From Didymodactylos carnosus (taxonomy: Eukaryota > Rotifera > Eurotatoria > Philodinida > Philodinidae), in NCBI GenBank assembly GCA_905250885.1, contig CAJNOQ010002221.1, positions 1-25,600 of the forward strand: DNA of 25,600 nt, written 5' to 3'. This document shows positions 1-10,327 of the stretch, piece after piece; the stretch's first letter is position 1; every line of letters begins with the position of its first letter. The translations under genes and the position numbers were made by a program. The notes under the pieces were generated by a model. The model ran no database searches. It was not told the origin of the DNA and worked only from the letters and a program-made list of their open reading frames with translations.

Positions 1-298
1 TGTAGCATTCACCGTTAAAAAGTTATAAGCGAAATATCGGAGTCCATTATATTTTGATACAGATAGTAGTTTTCATCATTTTGACACCACAATAACGTCT
101 TGAATTATTAGCGCAAGAACAAGAGATAAGAGATTATAGATTGAAAGTATGTACCTTGACAGGCTCAAGATCCATATATCTGTATTTCTTTTTCTCTTTT
201 TTGCGTGTGAGAAGAGAGTTTGTACATGCGTAATTATACACCGCGTATAAAAGTCACATATATTGTTTTATTTGTTCCGTTATTTTAATTAAAATTTA

Positions 299-492
299 TT
301 ATCTCTTTTGGAAGATTAATGAGGGGAGGTCCCCAAGTGTCCAGTCGCTTTCCGAACTAAAACTAGTGGATACTGGGTTATCGAGCATGCTGATATCGAA
401 TTTAATCATGAGAGCTGCCCTGAGGCCTTCGAAGACCGGTTTTCCAAGGTAAATACCTTTTCTCGCCAAAAAAGTTTTCTGATCTGTCTTGA
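299..492 (-). CDS. Possible 3'-terminal exon of an unrecognised gene
   Basis: A reading frame of about 64 codons follows a good acceptor (ending CTCTACAG) on the minus strand and stops with TAA at 299-301. An AATAAA signal overlaps the stop. Codon use looks protein-like (KTDQKTFLARKGIYLG, then FEGLRAALMIKFDISM), more so than the AT-rich noise around it. The last 16 or so codons (SESDWTLGDLP region) lie in a 48-bp segment that recurs at 752-799, so the C-terminus may come from a repeat. I recognise no family. No upstream exon was found on the minus strand, so this may instead be a relic of a transposable element or a chance frame. Confidence 0.3.
321..368. repeat. 48-bp direct repeat, copy 1
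   Basis: This segment matches 752-799 at 43 of 48 positions in the same orientation, 431 bp away. On the minus strand both copies start CACTAG and contain the shared core CGGAAAGCGACTG. Copy 1 stays open as coding sequence at the end of the 299-492 frame; copy 2 has a stop in the matching frame. Confidence 0.8.
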
Positions 493-751
493 CTGTAGAG
501 CGTGTCGAGTTGTCTGTGTTCAAATTCACAATTATTGGGCATATATTAAAATCCAATACGAATTTTGTTGAGAATATATTTTTATTAACAGTTTTAGAAC
601 TAAGATAATATTATGCTTTGAGGTAAATAAAATTAGAAAATGAAAGGGAAATGTCTTATGTCTCAACTGAGCATTCCAAAGTGAGACAAAAAAATGTAAC
701 TTTAAAAGAGATAATAGACTACGACGTTTAAATGGAGACAACGAATTTTAC

Positions 752-799
752 GAGGGAAGGTTCCCAAGTGTTCAGTCGCTTTCCGAACGAAACCTAGTG
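752..799. repeat. 48-bp direct repeat, copy 2
   Basis: Partner of 321-368. The five differences are three transitions and two other changes spread along the unit, so the copies are not a very recent duplication. Similarity stops abruptly on both sides, which suggests ends of a mobile element or two insertions of one short repeat. Confidence 0.8.
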
Positions 800-3700
800 T
801 AAGATTTCGATTCTTATAAGCAGTACAAGGGGAAGATTGGTCAGCCAGTTATATCCAATCCGAGGGTTGATACGATAGAATATAATACAATTTCATCATA
901 ATTTATAGTAATTAATACAAATAAATGAAAATTGTCGTCTGCTGCTTATTTTAAAATATTATCAATATCTGTTTATAAAGAACATGAAACAACAAATAAT
1001 GTTCATAATTATTCATTATTAAATAATTCTGATCATCACGTCAATCCTGTATTTATATATGTACTATTGTCCGATGATTTTTCAACTATTTTTGTTTCTA
1101 AACGGCTTTTGAAATGAGTGAATATTCTACGAGTTATAACCCGTCAAGTGTGTGTGTTAACGACTTGGTTTTCTATTTCCTATTATATTTTATGCTACAC
1201 TCACATACGAAAGATGATTAATAGAAGAAATCTATTTACGTCTGTTAAAAAGATATATGCCTCTTCGATCAGCACGTGCATCTACCATACATTTGTAACC
1301 TTCTTTTCTTCTTCATCTTCTTGTAACTATCAATGATTCACTTGATTCAATTGTATCTTTTTAACTGACGTTTTGCCCTTAATCGTTTTTACGCTGAAAT
1401 TTCGTGTCTAATATTCCGTTGGGGATATAAATTCGACTAAAATTTGTTACAGGTTTTTGTTGGAAAAAATAGTTGCTGAGTGCTTGGTGCACTTTTAATC
1501 AGGCACAGCAGAATCCGATGTAGTTTTTCGAGCTCTTTCTAATGGTGACGTCAATTTTCTCCAAAATGTCGTCATTTTTCCCTTTGACGTTTTTATGAAG
1601 CAGATCATTTTACTGCTTTGAGTTTGATATTTGCGCACAATGACGCTTGTTTGCCGACTTGTGGTGCTCTGCTCGTTCTGCTTATGAAAAGAAACTAGAG
1701 ATTGAAGTGGTGGCTAGTGAATCATTGAAAATTGTTAAAATTTCTTTTATTTTATTCATTTTATTGTTTGTCAAAACTAAAGGATAATTAGTTTACTGAA
1801 TTATGTTAGGCGAACTGGCTCCATAGAATCTCGGGGTTTTTTACCAATCCGATTTTTATACAGTTGTTCGTTATTTCTGTGTATCGATTTTATCAATATT
1901 CACGTCTGTGTACATCCGGGGTTAATAGTTAAGTTGGAAAAGGATAAATAACTCCAGCGAAAAAGGCACTTTTATTGGGGACCATTAACAGAACGCTGTT
2001 GTGAGTAGGCATATTATCCACTTATATAATTTGAAAGAGGACCTTTATAGTAGTAATTATCAATCAGAAAATCTGGCAAGCAAGCGATGCCTGAATTTGA
2101 CAAAAATATTTTCAAAACTTTTAGATCCGTTAAGTTTTAAGGGAGGATCCATACACCCCATATGTGCCCTCAAACTATATCAGTTTGAAGAGGACACCTG
2201 ATTACATATATCCTTTAGTTTTTTCGATGAACTGATACCTATCTGCAGAGTTATTAATTAATTAAGTTTAAATTTTAATTCAAATTTCAATGTCCATCGT
2301 ATTGTAAAAATAATTCGTTACATGTTACTGGAATGTGCGATCGACGTCGCTGCAGAGTTACTTTGAAAAACTGTTTCCTTTATTCCATGTACAATTTCAT
2401 AGGGAACAACTTTTATTCCGATAGTTTTTATGCGCTATGCTTTGCATACTCAGAACTCGTGCAGTTTGCCCACGTAACGCGACACTTCGCTGATTAAGTT
2501 TTTAAAAATTTTTTTTAATAGTAGGGCTGATCTAAATACATTTATAGATATAGTTTTTCATGCTGATTATGAAACTAATGTTAGCTTCATAAAAAAAATG
2601 CATGTACACCACCCAAATCCTGCTTGAAGAATTTGAAAAACCGTATTTTGCGCTTTCTAACCAAGAAAGTTTTATAGAACAGATTGAGCAACACCTCATT
2701 CGATGCAGAATTTAATTCTCTACCAACTAGCATAATGATTTTCTAATTTGGTCGCTAAGAACGAATTGTACAGTGCTGTACAGTTTCCAAGTTGCTGTAT
2801 AGTTTCTGAAGCTGCAAATGACTTTAGAAACTTGACTCTTACGTAGGACAATCAAATATACAGAAAATCAGGATTTTTACAAAAATCAAAATGTCTTGGG
2901 TATGTTTAATGCCTCAAAATACGTGGACAAAAAAGTGTATCACAGCGTCACGGAGATAAAAAGCTGTTAGTGAGGAAGCAAGGCTCGTAGAAGAAAATTC
3001 GTTTCAGAGAAATGTGCGCTGCTAGCTTGGGGATAATCTTCGCTCTAGAAGTAATTGTCTTACTTTCATACAGTCACGGAAAATTAAATATCTACTAACG
3101 TCGTCCAAAAAAACGGCTTTTTTTTGTCACGGCCTGTAAAACTTATTTGCTGACCCTGAACTTGAATCGAATTTTCTGATATTCACATCATAAGTAGCGT
3201 GAGGCGAACTGCGTTGAATGGCGCAAGACTTAACCTTCTATCACTTTTAGTTTTGAAGAAAAGTGCAAAACACTGTGTCAAATGTGTCACAGCTTCACGC
3301 TTGGACAAGCCGCGTGGCAAGATTTTGGAGTGCGTATCCCTGCAACAAGCGTTTTCCGAAACCCCCAGCAATTATTGTCGTATCAATAAGTTTTAATTAT
3401 AACATAGTGCCTAGAAAGTCCAAAATGGCCTCTACAATTATGAGCAAGGCCGACCTCTCCATCCGATGTCGCTCTCGAATGATAAGCATTTAGCCAACGA
3501 AATGATAAGATAACTACAGGTGATTCGGAAAAATAACTGTCATTAGAGAACCACAACAGACAGAGTGGTCGACCTCGCGCAGAATTGTGCAGAACAGTTT
3601 CGTCTACCTAGCCTACATTGGCATATGTTACATTTAAAAATCCACCGCAGGTTCGGAATCTGGGGCCCTCATCGCTTTTCATAATTTATTTAGTAAAAAC

Positions 3701-4017
3701 ATGAATCTAAATGCATATTTTCGCCAAAACTGGAATGTAATTTAAATCAACTTTTTATACAAAAACATTTATTTGAATTAATTTATTTTAAAAACTGATT
3801 TACTTAAGAGAACAGCACACCAAAACATCCGATCATGGACAGGGAGCACCCATTGCCACTATATACTGTAATATATTGAGCAAAAATACTCTATAACAAA
3901 TTGGTTTTCAAACACATGGATCCGCCGGTCTATGTCAAAGTCTAAACTCGGATTCTGTGCAGTCCGGGATTGTCCCAGGCCACAGTTGAATCAGACACTG
4001 GATGCGTCCAATCTCGA
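800..4017. other. Intergenic, no supported gene
   Basis: AT-rich sequence with only short, low-complexity open frames and no conserved protein motif. A slightly more GC-rich stretch at about 3190-3490 has overlapping frames on both strands, but nothing recognisable is encoded. It could be an eroded transposable element. Confidence 0.6.
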
Positions 4018-4358
4018 ATTCTGATAGGACTACACAGAAAACTGCCAATTTTAAATATGGTTTAGCAGAAATTTTCGTTAAGTATATTCTGGATATCCGT
4101 TGATTCGTGCTGATTTGAAAAGAGTGTTTGTTAACTCACCGATCAACACTCTCATTTTCTTATATGTGTAAGATCGAATATTATTATTGCAAGGACTAAT
4201 TTCTGAAAGACCAGCACAACGATCAACTATGATGATGAGCCAACAAACGCTGTTTTCAAATCAGCACGAACCAACGAATATCTAGAATACACGTTAACGA
4301 AAATTTCTTCTAAACCTCACTTAAAATTGGCAGTTTTCTGGGTTAGAATCCTGTAAGA
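4018..4358. repeat. Foldback element with ~120-bp imperfect inverted arms
   Basis: The left arm (about 4018-4147) and right arm (about 4218-4358) are reverse complements at roughly 80-85% by eye. Well-conserved blocks include CAGAAAACTGCCAATTTTAA, GAAATTTTCGTTAA and TCGTGCTGATTTGAAAA. The middle (about 70 bp) is AT-rich and has no coding frame. I could not fix the exact ends or a target duplication. It is a MITE-like non-autonomous element of unknown superfamily. Confidence 0.8.
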
Positions 4359-4868
4359 ATCCTAATTCAACTTTGGTTTGGACCAATCGAAGTTTGTACG
4401 CTGACATTTATTAATATCACCGACGAAATTTAGTAAAATTTAGTAAACTGAAAGTCGACCAATACATAATATTCATCACAGTATCCGATGCCATGACGTT
4501 CTTTGAGATAATAAAAGTAAACAGCAGATAAGCAAAGATAACATAGAACAAAAAGAATCCTGTGCACTCCTGTCTTCAGAAGCCGATATTTTCCTCCAAT
4601 CCGTGTGACGAACATCTTTCTTTTGTTCAAAACGGATTTGTGGCATTATTCTCCTAATATTAATAAGCAAATATTTTTTATAATTGACGATATTTCTGCT
4701 ATGCACTCGCTAAAAGCATATTTTTTCTTCTGCTTTTTCACATATCGGTCTGATTATGATGTTCTCAGGATGTTCGTTATAGGGAATGCAGGAAAACTCA
4801 ATTTCTAGGGATAGCAGCGCATATAATTCTCTTATTCCAATAAGCTAACACTTACCTCAGTATCACAG

Positions 4869-4923
4869 AATATATCTTATATATTATTTATTATATATTA
4901 TATAAATTAATATATATTATATT
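4869..4923. repeat. AT-only low-complexity tract
   Basis: About 55 bp made almost entirely of A and T in TATA/TTAT steps, partly self-complementary. Confidence 0.8.
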
Positions 4924-5172
4924 CGATAGTGTATTTTCCAGAATTGAAACATAAGAAATAAGCTCGTTCGCCCACTGTGCACGAGTCTTCATAAACTTTC
5001 AGATTTTCTTTTATTTCCATTGAATTTATAATCGTGTTTTACTACTAGAATAATTTATTTCAAGTTTATCATCTTATCATTCGAAAGATGTTGTATTTTG
5101 AAATGTTGATATAAATACATTTCCATGAGATACTAGCAAATAAATTTAGATATTGGAAATTCACGAGGTTTT

Positions 5173-5227
5173 AATAAAATACATGAGACATTAGTAAGAT
5201 ATCTGAGACATCAGTAAAATACACGGA
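5173..5227. repeat. 20-bp tandem repeat, about 2.7 units
   Basis: The units begin at 5173, 5193 and 5213. The second reads AGTAAGATATCTGAGACATC, and the first and third differ from it by several bases. It is a short minisatellite-like tract with no evident function. Confidence 0.65.
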
Positions 5228-5969
5228 ATAGTGGCACGTCGCACCCCTGTTGATGTTGTAGAAACTTTTACCCGCCCCGCCTTTTTTTTTTAGATTTTAG
5301 ATATCTCTTATCGCGATATATCAGACAGTGCTGTTTGCATCCCATGACGCTCTTGAGTTTCGGAAAAGCTTATCTGCTAATTTTCTGATGACTGGCTGAG
5401 AGTAAAAAAGTATCATTGGTTAACAAAAATGTCGAATTTAGAAAAGAATTGGCGGTTCTCTTTTGTATGTCAGGCAGCCTGACGACGAAGAAAGTAAGAC
5501 AAAAAAGAAATTTTAAAACGAATTCCATTCCATTGAAAAACTTTAAATAATTTAGTTTCTGTATTACGTTGCATTCTTCTGCCCTCTGTTATTATAATAT
5601 TATGTCAGAATTCTATAAATATGTTTTGAGTTTGATTTTCATCACATTTTATCAGAAACTAAGTAAGCGCAAAGATGTTCCTCTGTTAGACTGTTCAGTG
5701 CGCAGTAGAAACATCAGGTAATCGATCTATTCAGTTTGATAATGCATCTCTCACAAGTAGACTTTGTCTGACTCTACTTACGAAGAAACCTCTCAAGGTG
5801 TAACATTCCGCTTTCAATGAATTACACATGGTTCGATAGAGGACAGGGAAGGAGTAAAAAGACTAAATGAATTCGGGCACCTTTCGCTTTCTTCAAAATG
5901 TCTAGCCATTTATGTATTTTTACAAGGGCATCAAGTGAAAATTAAAATATTTCTATCTGACGAATGGAA

Positions 5970-6169
5970 CGAGATAAAACGCTGATATTTTTTTCTGTGC
6001 CTGTATTTCATATCAACAATATCTAAGGAACGGTGACAGGATCAAGTGTTTTGTAGTAGTGTGTATTGTAGCAGTGTGTATTGTATTTGACACTTGATCC
6101 TGTCACCGTTCCTTAGATATTGTTGATATGAAATACAGGCACAGAACAAAATATCAGCGTTTTATCTCG
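5970..6169. repeat. Near-perfect palindrome, 80-bp arms, 40-bp loop
   Basis: The left arm 5970-6049 and right arm 6090-6169 are reverse complements with a single mismatch (in the run of T at about 5994). The 40-bp loop carries two copies of a GTAG(T/C)AGTGTGTATT unit. No target duplication is visible at the outer ends. Transcribed from either strand it would fold into one long hairpin. It may be a young foldback element, an inverted duplication, or a precursor-like hairpin. Confidence 0.95.
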
Positions 6170-6357
6170 CAATTACAATAATAGGAGAAGCAGTTTGACA
6201 AACGATCACAATCTGTCGAATTTTTATCCATACTAAAAAAAAAGTGGAAAACAATACAATTAGAAAAATTGGTATAGTTAGTCTACACTAAATATCAAAG
6301 TTTCTATTTTCAAGATCGACTTTATGAAACTTTCAATGAATATACAAAAAACTTGAT

Positions 6358-7905
6358 TTATGCTATGACAATAATTTCACTCATGGCAAAACACTTTTTT
6401 GTACTGAAAGTTATTATATCAAATGTAATTTTATGGATATCCTCCATTTCCAATGGAATTTGTGCTAAATATGGTGTCAATGTCACCGTCATCTTATACT
6501 TCTTCTCACCATTTCTCCATCCACGTATTTTTACTTGCAACTCGCTGGTACGTGGTGTACAAGCTGTAAATGACTCAACTGTAAATATACAACTGTTGTT
6601 ATTCATTGTAATTGACATTGGTTCCCAGCTACTAGTATTCTGTGCTATAAACGCTTGTCCAACTGCACTACTGTCGAGGAAAGCATTTTGATAATGATAA
6701 CTGGGATTCTCCTGATCCCAACTTTCTGCTCGTGATCGAGAAACTAGTGTGAGATGACTCCATTTCAGTGAGTAGTAGCCGGCAGGAACTTCTCCTTCGG
6801 ATATAACAATAGCACCATTAGGAAGATCATTAAGAAAGGACGTTCGGTCCGGGGTTCGGTAAACCGGCAGATGGAAAGAGGCGGACCGGAATATTTTTTC
6901 GACGAAATGCATTTTCGAATTCGATCACAAACGCCGAGAGAGGTCGACAAAGGGCGTGTTAATCGGACGTCTTTTATCAATGTCCTCTTGGGGATATCAT
7001 TAAGAAACTGGATAATTTTTCGACTTTTACCTACAAATGAGAAACAATGCATATTTACTTATCAAAAAACTGAGTAAATTCGGCTGAGTTTACGAGACCA
7101 CAGACGTCCTGTAAGTCATATGGCATTGCTCTTCCTTTCTCTCTCCAGGAAAAAAGAGAGGGAGTGTTGCGTTGGCAGTACACAAAAGCTTTGTGACCAG
7201 CTTCAATTCCTACCGAGAAATTCTCCTGCCCTATCTTTGCGTCATACTATCTCGATTCTCCGTGTACAATGATTCGAAATGGCAAGCTATGTACGAGAAT
7301 AATGATAAAAGTCAAGCAGAGAAGTGTTTCTTACCTAATAAGGGTTCACTGTTTGCAGCTGTGGTGGTGGCTAGGTCGTTTTGCTGCAATTGTTCCATAA
7401 CTTTATCGTGTAGAACAACTGCATTCTGCAAACATTGTGCTTGTTCGTGTACATCTTTTCGTCGATACTTCATTTGGCACAGATCACATTTAATTTCAAT
7501 TTGATCACATTCTGCTTCATGTTGATCTAAATCTTTCTTTAACATTGAAATTTTACAACCATGACAATTTACTTGTTGATAATTACATTCTTTAAGTTCA
7601 TGTTGTTTCAATGCATCGTAGGGCAGAACGTCTGTGCAACCGTTAGCTTTATTGTGACAAAAAATTCTTAATTCGGACAACATGTCGTTAAGTAACGGGG
7701 GCACACGGTCGTCTTTATAATGATGATTCATTGGGCATGTTTTAGGATGTCTTTTGAACCAATGGTCGAGACATTCTTTGCAAAACGCATTTTTACAGGT
7801 ATTACATGTTTGTGGCTTCCAAAGAATATCTTTACAGATAGAACAGGTTACATGTTTCATTGGTGTAGTACCATAAGTTTCAATACGTTCAGTAGAAAGA
7901 CCCAT
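6358..7905 (-). CDS. RING/TRAF-zinc-finger protein with C-terminal beta-sandwich-like domain, disrupted in exon 2
   Basis: Exon 1 is 7335-7905 (ATG at 7905, 190 codons plus 1 nt) and ends at donor GTAAGA. Exon 2 is 6358-7030, after acceptor TTTGTAG; the intron is 304 bp. Exon 1 encodes a RING-like finger with Cys at 21, 24, 34, 37, 42, 45 and 57 and Asn60/His61 in the last ligand position, recalling the CPxD ending of NRDP1/RNF41. Two or three TRAF-type zinc fingers follow (about 83-158), then a short helix. This predicts an E3 ubiquitin ligase or adaptor. Exon 2 encodes a domain running from VPAGYYSLKWS to IRGWRNGEKKY, TVTLT and FAMSEI. I recall similar beta-sandwich domains in rotifer and some bacterial proteins. 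The phase-1 splice enters a frame that runs out at 6765, because 170 bp (6838-7007) shifts the frame. Without that segment the exon is open from acceptor to TAA at 6358. The gene is therefore probably inactivated at its C-terminus, unless splicing bypasses the insert. Confidence 0.75.
6838..6995. mobile_element. 158-bp CpG-rich insertion flanked by 12-bp direct repeats
   Basis: The 12-mer ATCATTAAGAAA occurs at 6826-6837 and again at 6996-7007, exactly bracketing this segment. The insert is about half G+C with roughly 17 CpG dinucleotides, unlike its AT-rich surroundings. It has no clear terminal inverted repeats and no poly(A). Taking away the insert and one 12-mer rejoins the exon 2 frame of the RING/TRAF gene without a gap, so the 12-mer looks like a target-site duplication. 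The segment is open in one plus frame and one minus frame, but I recognise no protein. Confidence 0.7.
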
Positions 7906-7990
7906 TTTTCTGATGACTAGTAAGTACGTAAGCTAGCTTTTTATATACGGAAAAGTATTGAGTCATTTGCGATGATGATTGTATGTAAGT

Positions 7991-8018
7991 GAACAGAACA
8001 GAACAGAACAGAACAGAA
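7991..8018. repeat. (GAACA)n microsatellite
   Basis: Five perfect GAACA units plus a degenerate sixth, lying between the divergent RING/TRAF and DnaJ remnants, about 85 bp upstream of the RING start codon. Confidence 0.9.
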
Positions 8019-8264
8019 GAATAATAATTTCGTCACTGCCAATAAGTAAAAAAGTCATTCATTCTGTTCAGAGAAAATAAAATGAAAATAAGAACGACAA
8101 TAATTATAAAAGATGAGAAACAGAAAATAGTTCGATTTTTCTGTTTAAGTCTTAATTTAAAATGACTCATCTGACAACAACTCCTCATGTTAGTCTGTGC
8201 ACATTACTGAAGAAACAAAAATTTCCCGGGTTAAAATAAGCTGTCATGGCAGGAACATTTTATC

Positions 8265-8891
8265 GGAGAAGGTGATCAGATAGTAGGTATCCAAATAACT
8301 TCCTCTTTAAGTGCAGCTAGCCAGTCTTTTCGGTTTTACGTATAGCCCGATGGTATAGCTAGAGGTGTTTTTATTATTCTTGACCAACAACCACATCCAA
8401 TATTCGAGCGCAACGGCGATAATCTAACAACTATTAATCTCGCCGAATCTTTATGTGGTTTTCAACGTTTAATTACATTACTGGATGGACATAAAATTCT
8501 GATTCATCATCCATCAGCCAAGCTCATTGTTCCTAATTTGTATCGTTGTTTAAAAGGTCACGATATGCCAGGTCGACTGACGCATGAACTAGGTCATTTA
8601 ATTATTCACTTTAATGTGGAATTTCCAAGAGAAAATTTCACCGAAAACCAAGTCCAAATCAAAGTTAGTATTTGTATACGACAACGAATCAGCTGTCTAT
8701 TTATTGCTTTTTCTGTTTTTTTGTGGCAATTACAAGCCATTCTTCCTCCTAAGCACTATATGACAATGAATGCTGGAGAAAATGTAGAGGAAGTTCAAAT
8801 AGAGGATTGTGAATCACCCCCAAAATATAATCGTTTTCCAGATGGTGATGAACATTCTCATTCTGACCACATTGAATGTCAAACTCAGTAG
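8265..8891 (+). pseudogene. DnaJ subfamily A (Hsp40), 5'-truncated C-terminal part
   Basis: Three exon pieces give the C-terminal substrate-binding half of a DNAJA1/2-type co-chaperone. The piece at 8265-8282 encodes GEGDQI and ends at donor GTAGGT. Exon 8346-8667 encodes a VFIILDQQPHPIF block, an ESLCGFQ block and the GxLIIxFxVxFP strand. Exon 8737-8891 encodes ILPP and ends in ECQTQ, close to the C-terminal CQTS/CQTA of animal DNAJA proteins. Introns are 63 and 69 bp and all phases agree. An AATAAA lies downstream. The J domain, Gly/Phe linker and Cys-rich zinc domain are missing. Only about 360 bp separate it from the divergent RING gene, and the bases just before GEGDQ fit the family only with frame breaks. 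Introns are retained, so this is a DNA-level copy and not a retrocopy. A short transcript could still exist. Confidence 0.8.
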
Positions 8892-9611
8892 TCAGAAGAC
8901 TTATCTGTATGTGTGGATGTCATAATCGATGATGTTTTTAAGAACAAATATGCAACAAACAGGGTATCCGCTAACAGTTACAGTACTGCTGTATTTAAAT
9001 TTAAACTTCTACCATATCTGTTGTATTTCATACCCATTTTAATGAAATAAAAGAATTTAAAAAGGAAATTACTTTGCTTAGCCGCAGTATCTGTTTATGC
9101 GGCATCAGATGTAGCAAGTTTTTCTGCATCCAACCACTTCAGATCGGTCTTTTTCAAAATGTTTCCTTCTATTAAACTATCAGTCGAATTCGATTAAGAA
9201 ATTCACACATTTCTTTTGGGCTTTTTATTCTCTTGAGTTCTTGAGTTTAGTTTAGGATCTTACAAAACGGTTGACTGTCTGTCTGTGTGTGTGCGTGAGG
9301 GTCAAACCAAGTCATCAACAAAAAAGTTTTAGCCAATTATCATCCATAGGCAAAATTGGCAGGCAAGTTATTCTGACCATGAAAACAAAAGCCATCTACG
9401 TTTTACCAAATGTGTGAATGATTTCTTCTGACCACCATCTTACCTTTATATATGAGTCAAGATATTCGTGTAGCTAATGTATTACAAACCATGAGGAACG
9501 AAAGAAAAATTTTTTATATTAGTCTTTCACTGCACATTACCGTGTGTTGATGCACAATAAAAATAAATTATTCTACCATCGAAATTTAAACGGTAAAAGA
9601 ATAAAATAATC
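8892..9611. other. Spacer between DnaJ and F-box remnants
   Basis: AT-rich sequence with the candidate poly(A) signal at 9046. No gene, RNA or structured repeat was recognised. Confidence 0.6.
9046..9051 (+). promoter_or_regulatory. Poly(A) signal for DnaJ remnant
   Basis: AATAAA, 155 bp after the DnaJ stop codon, on the same strand. Confidence 0.45.
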
Positions 9612-9865
9612 ATGTTTTTGAATGATTTTCCAACAGAAATATTAATCAAATATTCAGACATTTATCATTTATTGATCTCAGTTATTGTGCTAATGTTTGC
9701 CAAAGATGGAATTCAATTATTATTGATTATAATTATTTGACTACGTTTAATATTGAACAGAAGATGAAAATTCCTCATAAAGAATATCAAAATGAATCAA
9801 ATTTTCGTAGAAAATCGAAACGGCACCATATGTCACGTCGTCATACATATGCCACTTGGATTTAA
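9612..9865 (+). pseudogene. F-box protein fragment with a frameshift
   Basis: The frame from ATG at 9612 encodes MFLNDFPTEILIK, the start of an F-box (LP.EIL.KIF). At about 9648-9652 the frame shifts by one base, as if an A were lost from a short A run. The next frame continues with IFRHLSFIDLSYC and VCQRWNSIIIDYNYL, which is the rest of an F-box, then a basic tail (RRKSKRHHMSRRH) to TAA at 9863-9865. The whole F-box is about 40 residues. Its usual role is to bind SKP1 in SCF ubiquitin ligases. The expected leucine-rich or other substrate domain is absent. I cannot exclude a sequencing error at the A run, or more exons downstream. Confidence 0.65.
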
Positions 9866-10220
9866 GAGAAAAATTGTGCTTTTACAGTTGAGACATTTTA
9901 TTTCCTGAAATTTGAAGAAAGCTCTCGTGAGGGACTCCGAAGTCCGATTCTGAACAACTTTTCTACCCCGAGTTTTTTTGCTCAAAAATGTCTGATTGAG
10001 TGAAAGACAGGTAATATGAAAAAACTCTTCTCTCGGCCGACAACCAGCGAACTTCTCAAGTCTTGAATGTTTTCCTCAACCTCTTCCAGTTTTCCAATCA
10101 TCCGTCAGAAATCCAAAATGAATGAGGGCAGAATTGACCAAGAACTTTTCTCAAACCTGCATATAGGTATTGCCCTTCTACATAAAGTAGCGGAGGTACC
10201 AACAGATCCCAATCATGACT

Positions 10221-10327
10221 CAAAATTAATTTTACTCTAGCTCCTTAACGACTTAACCTTTCTACACTGGACTCGCAATAAAATAAAGCCGAATGATTAA
10301 GAAGCTAGGGCAAAAATTTATTTTCAG
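10221..10327. repeat. Imperfect foldback, ~37-bp arms
   Basis: The left arm around TTACTCTAGCTCCTTAA pairs with the right arm around TTAAGAAGCTAGGGCAAAA, with several mismatches. It could be an old MITE remnant. Confidence 0.45.

Larger units (their letters stand above)
4359..5969. other. Intergenic, AT-rich, no supported gene
   Basis: No convincing coding sequence on either strand. The region includes a pure AT low-complexity run at 4869-4923 and a short tandem repeat at 5173-5227. The short open frames on both strands near 4430-4808 are mutual shadows in AT-rich DNA. Confidence 0.6.

Noticed and set aside
6353..6691. Plus-strand open frame of 112 codons
   Set aside because: It is the exact antisense of the conserved C-terminal domain exon of the RING/TRAF gene.
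6838..6995. tRNA-derived SINE reading of the CpG-rich insert
   Set aside because: GGGGTTCGGTAAACC loosely recalls a B box, but no matching A box, no 3' tail and no tRNA-like fold were found.
7172..7504. Plus-strand 110-codon frame with many Cys residues
   Set aside because: It is the antisense shadow of the zinc-finger exon; the Cys pattern is a by-product of that.
8160..8264. Upstream exon of the DnaJ gene (VHI...GMAGT-like words)
   Set aside because: Similarity needs more than one frame break and an internal insertion. Mentioned as a possible degenerate remnant but not annotated as an exon.
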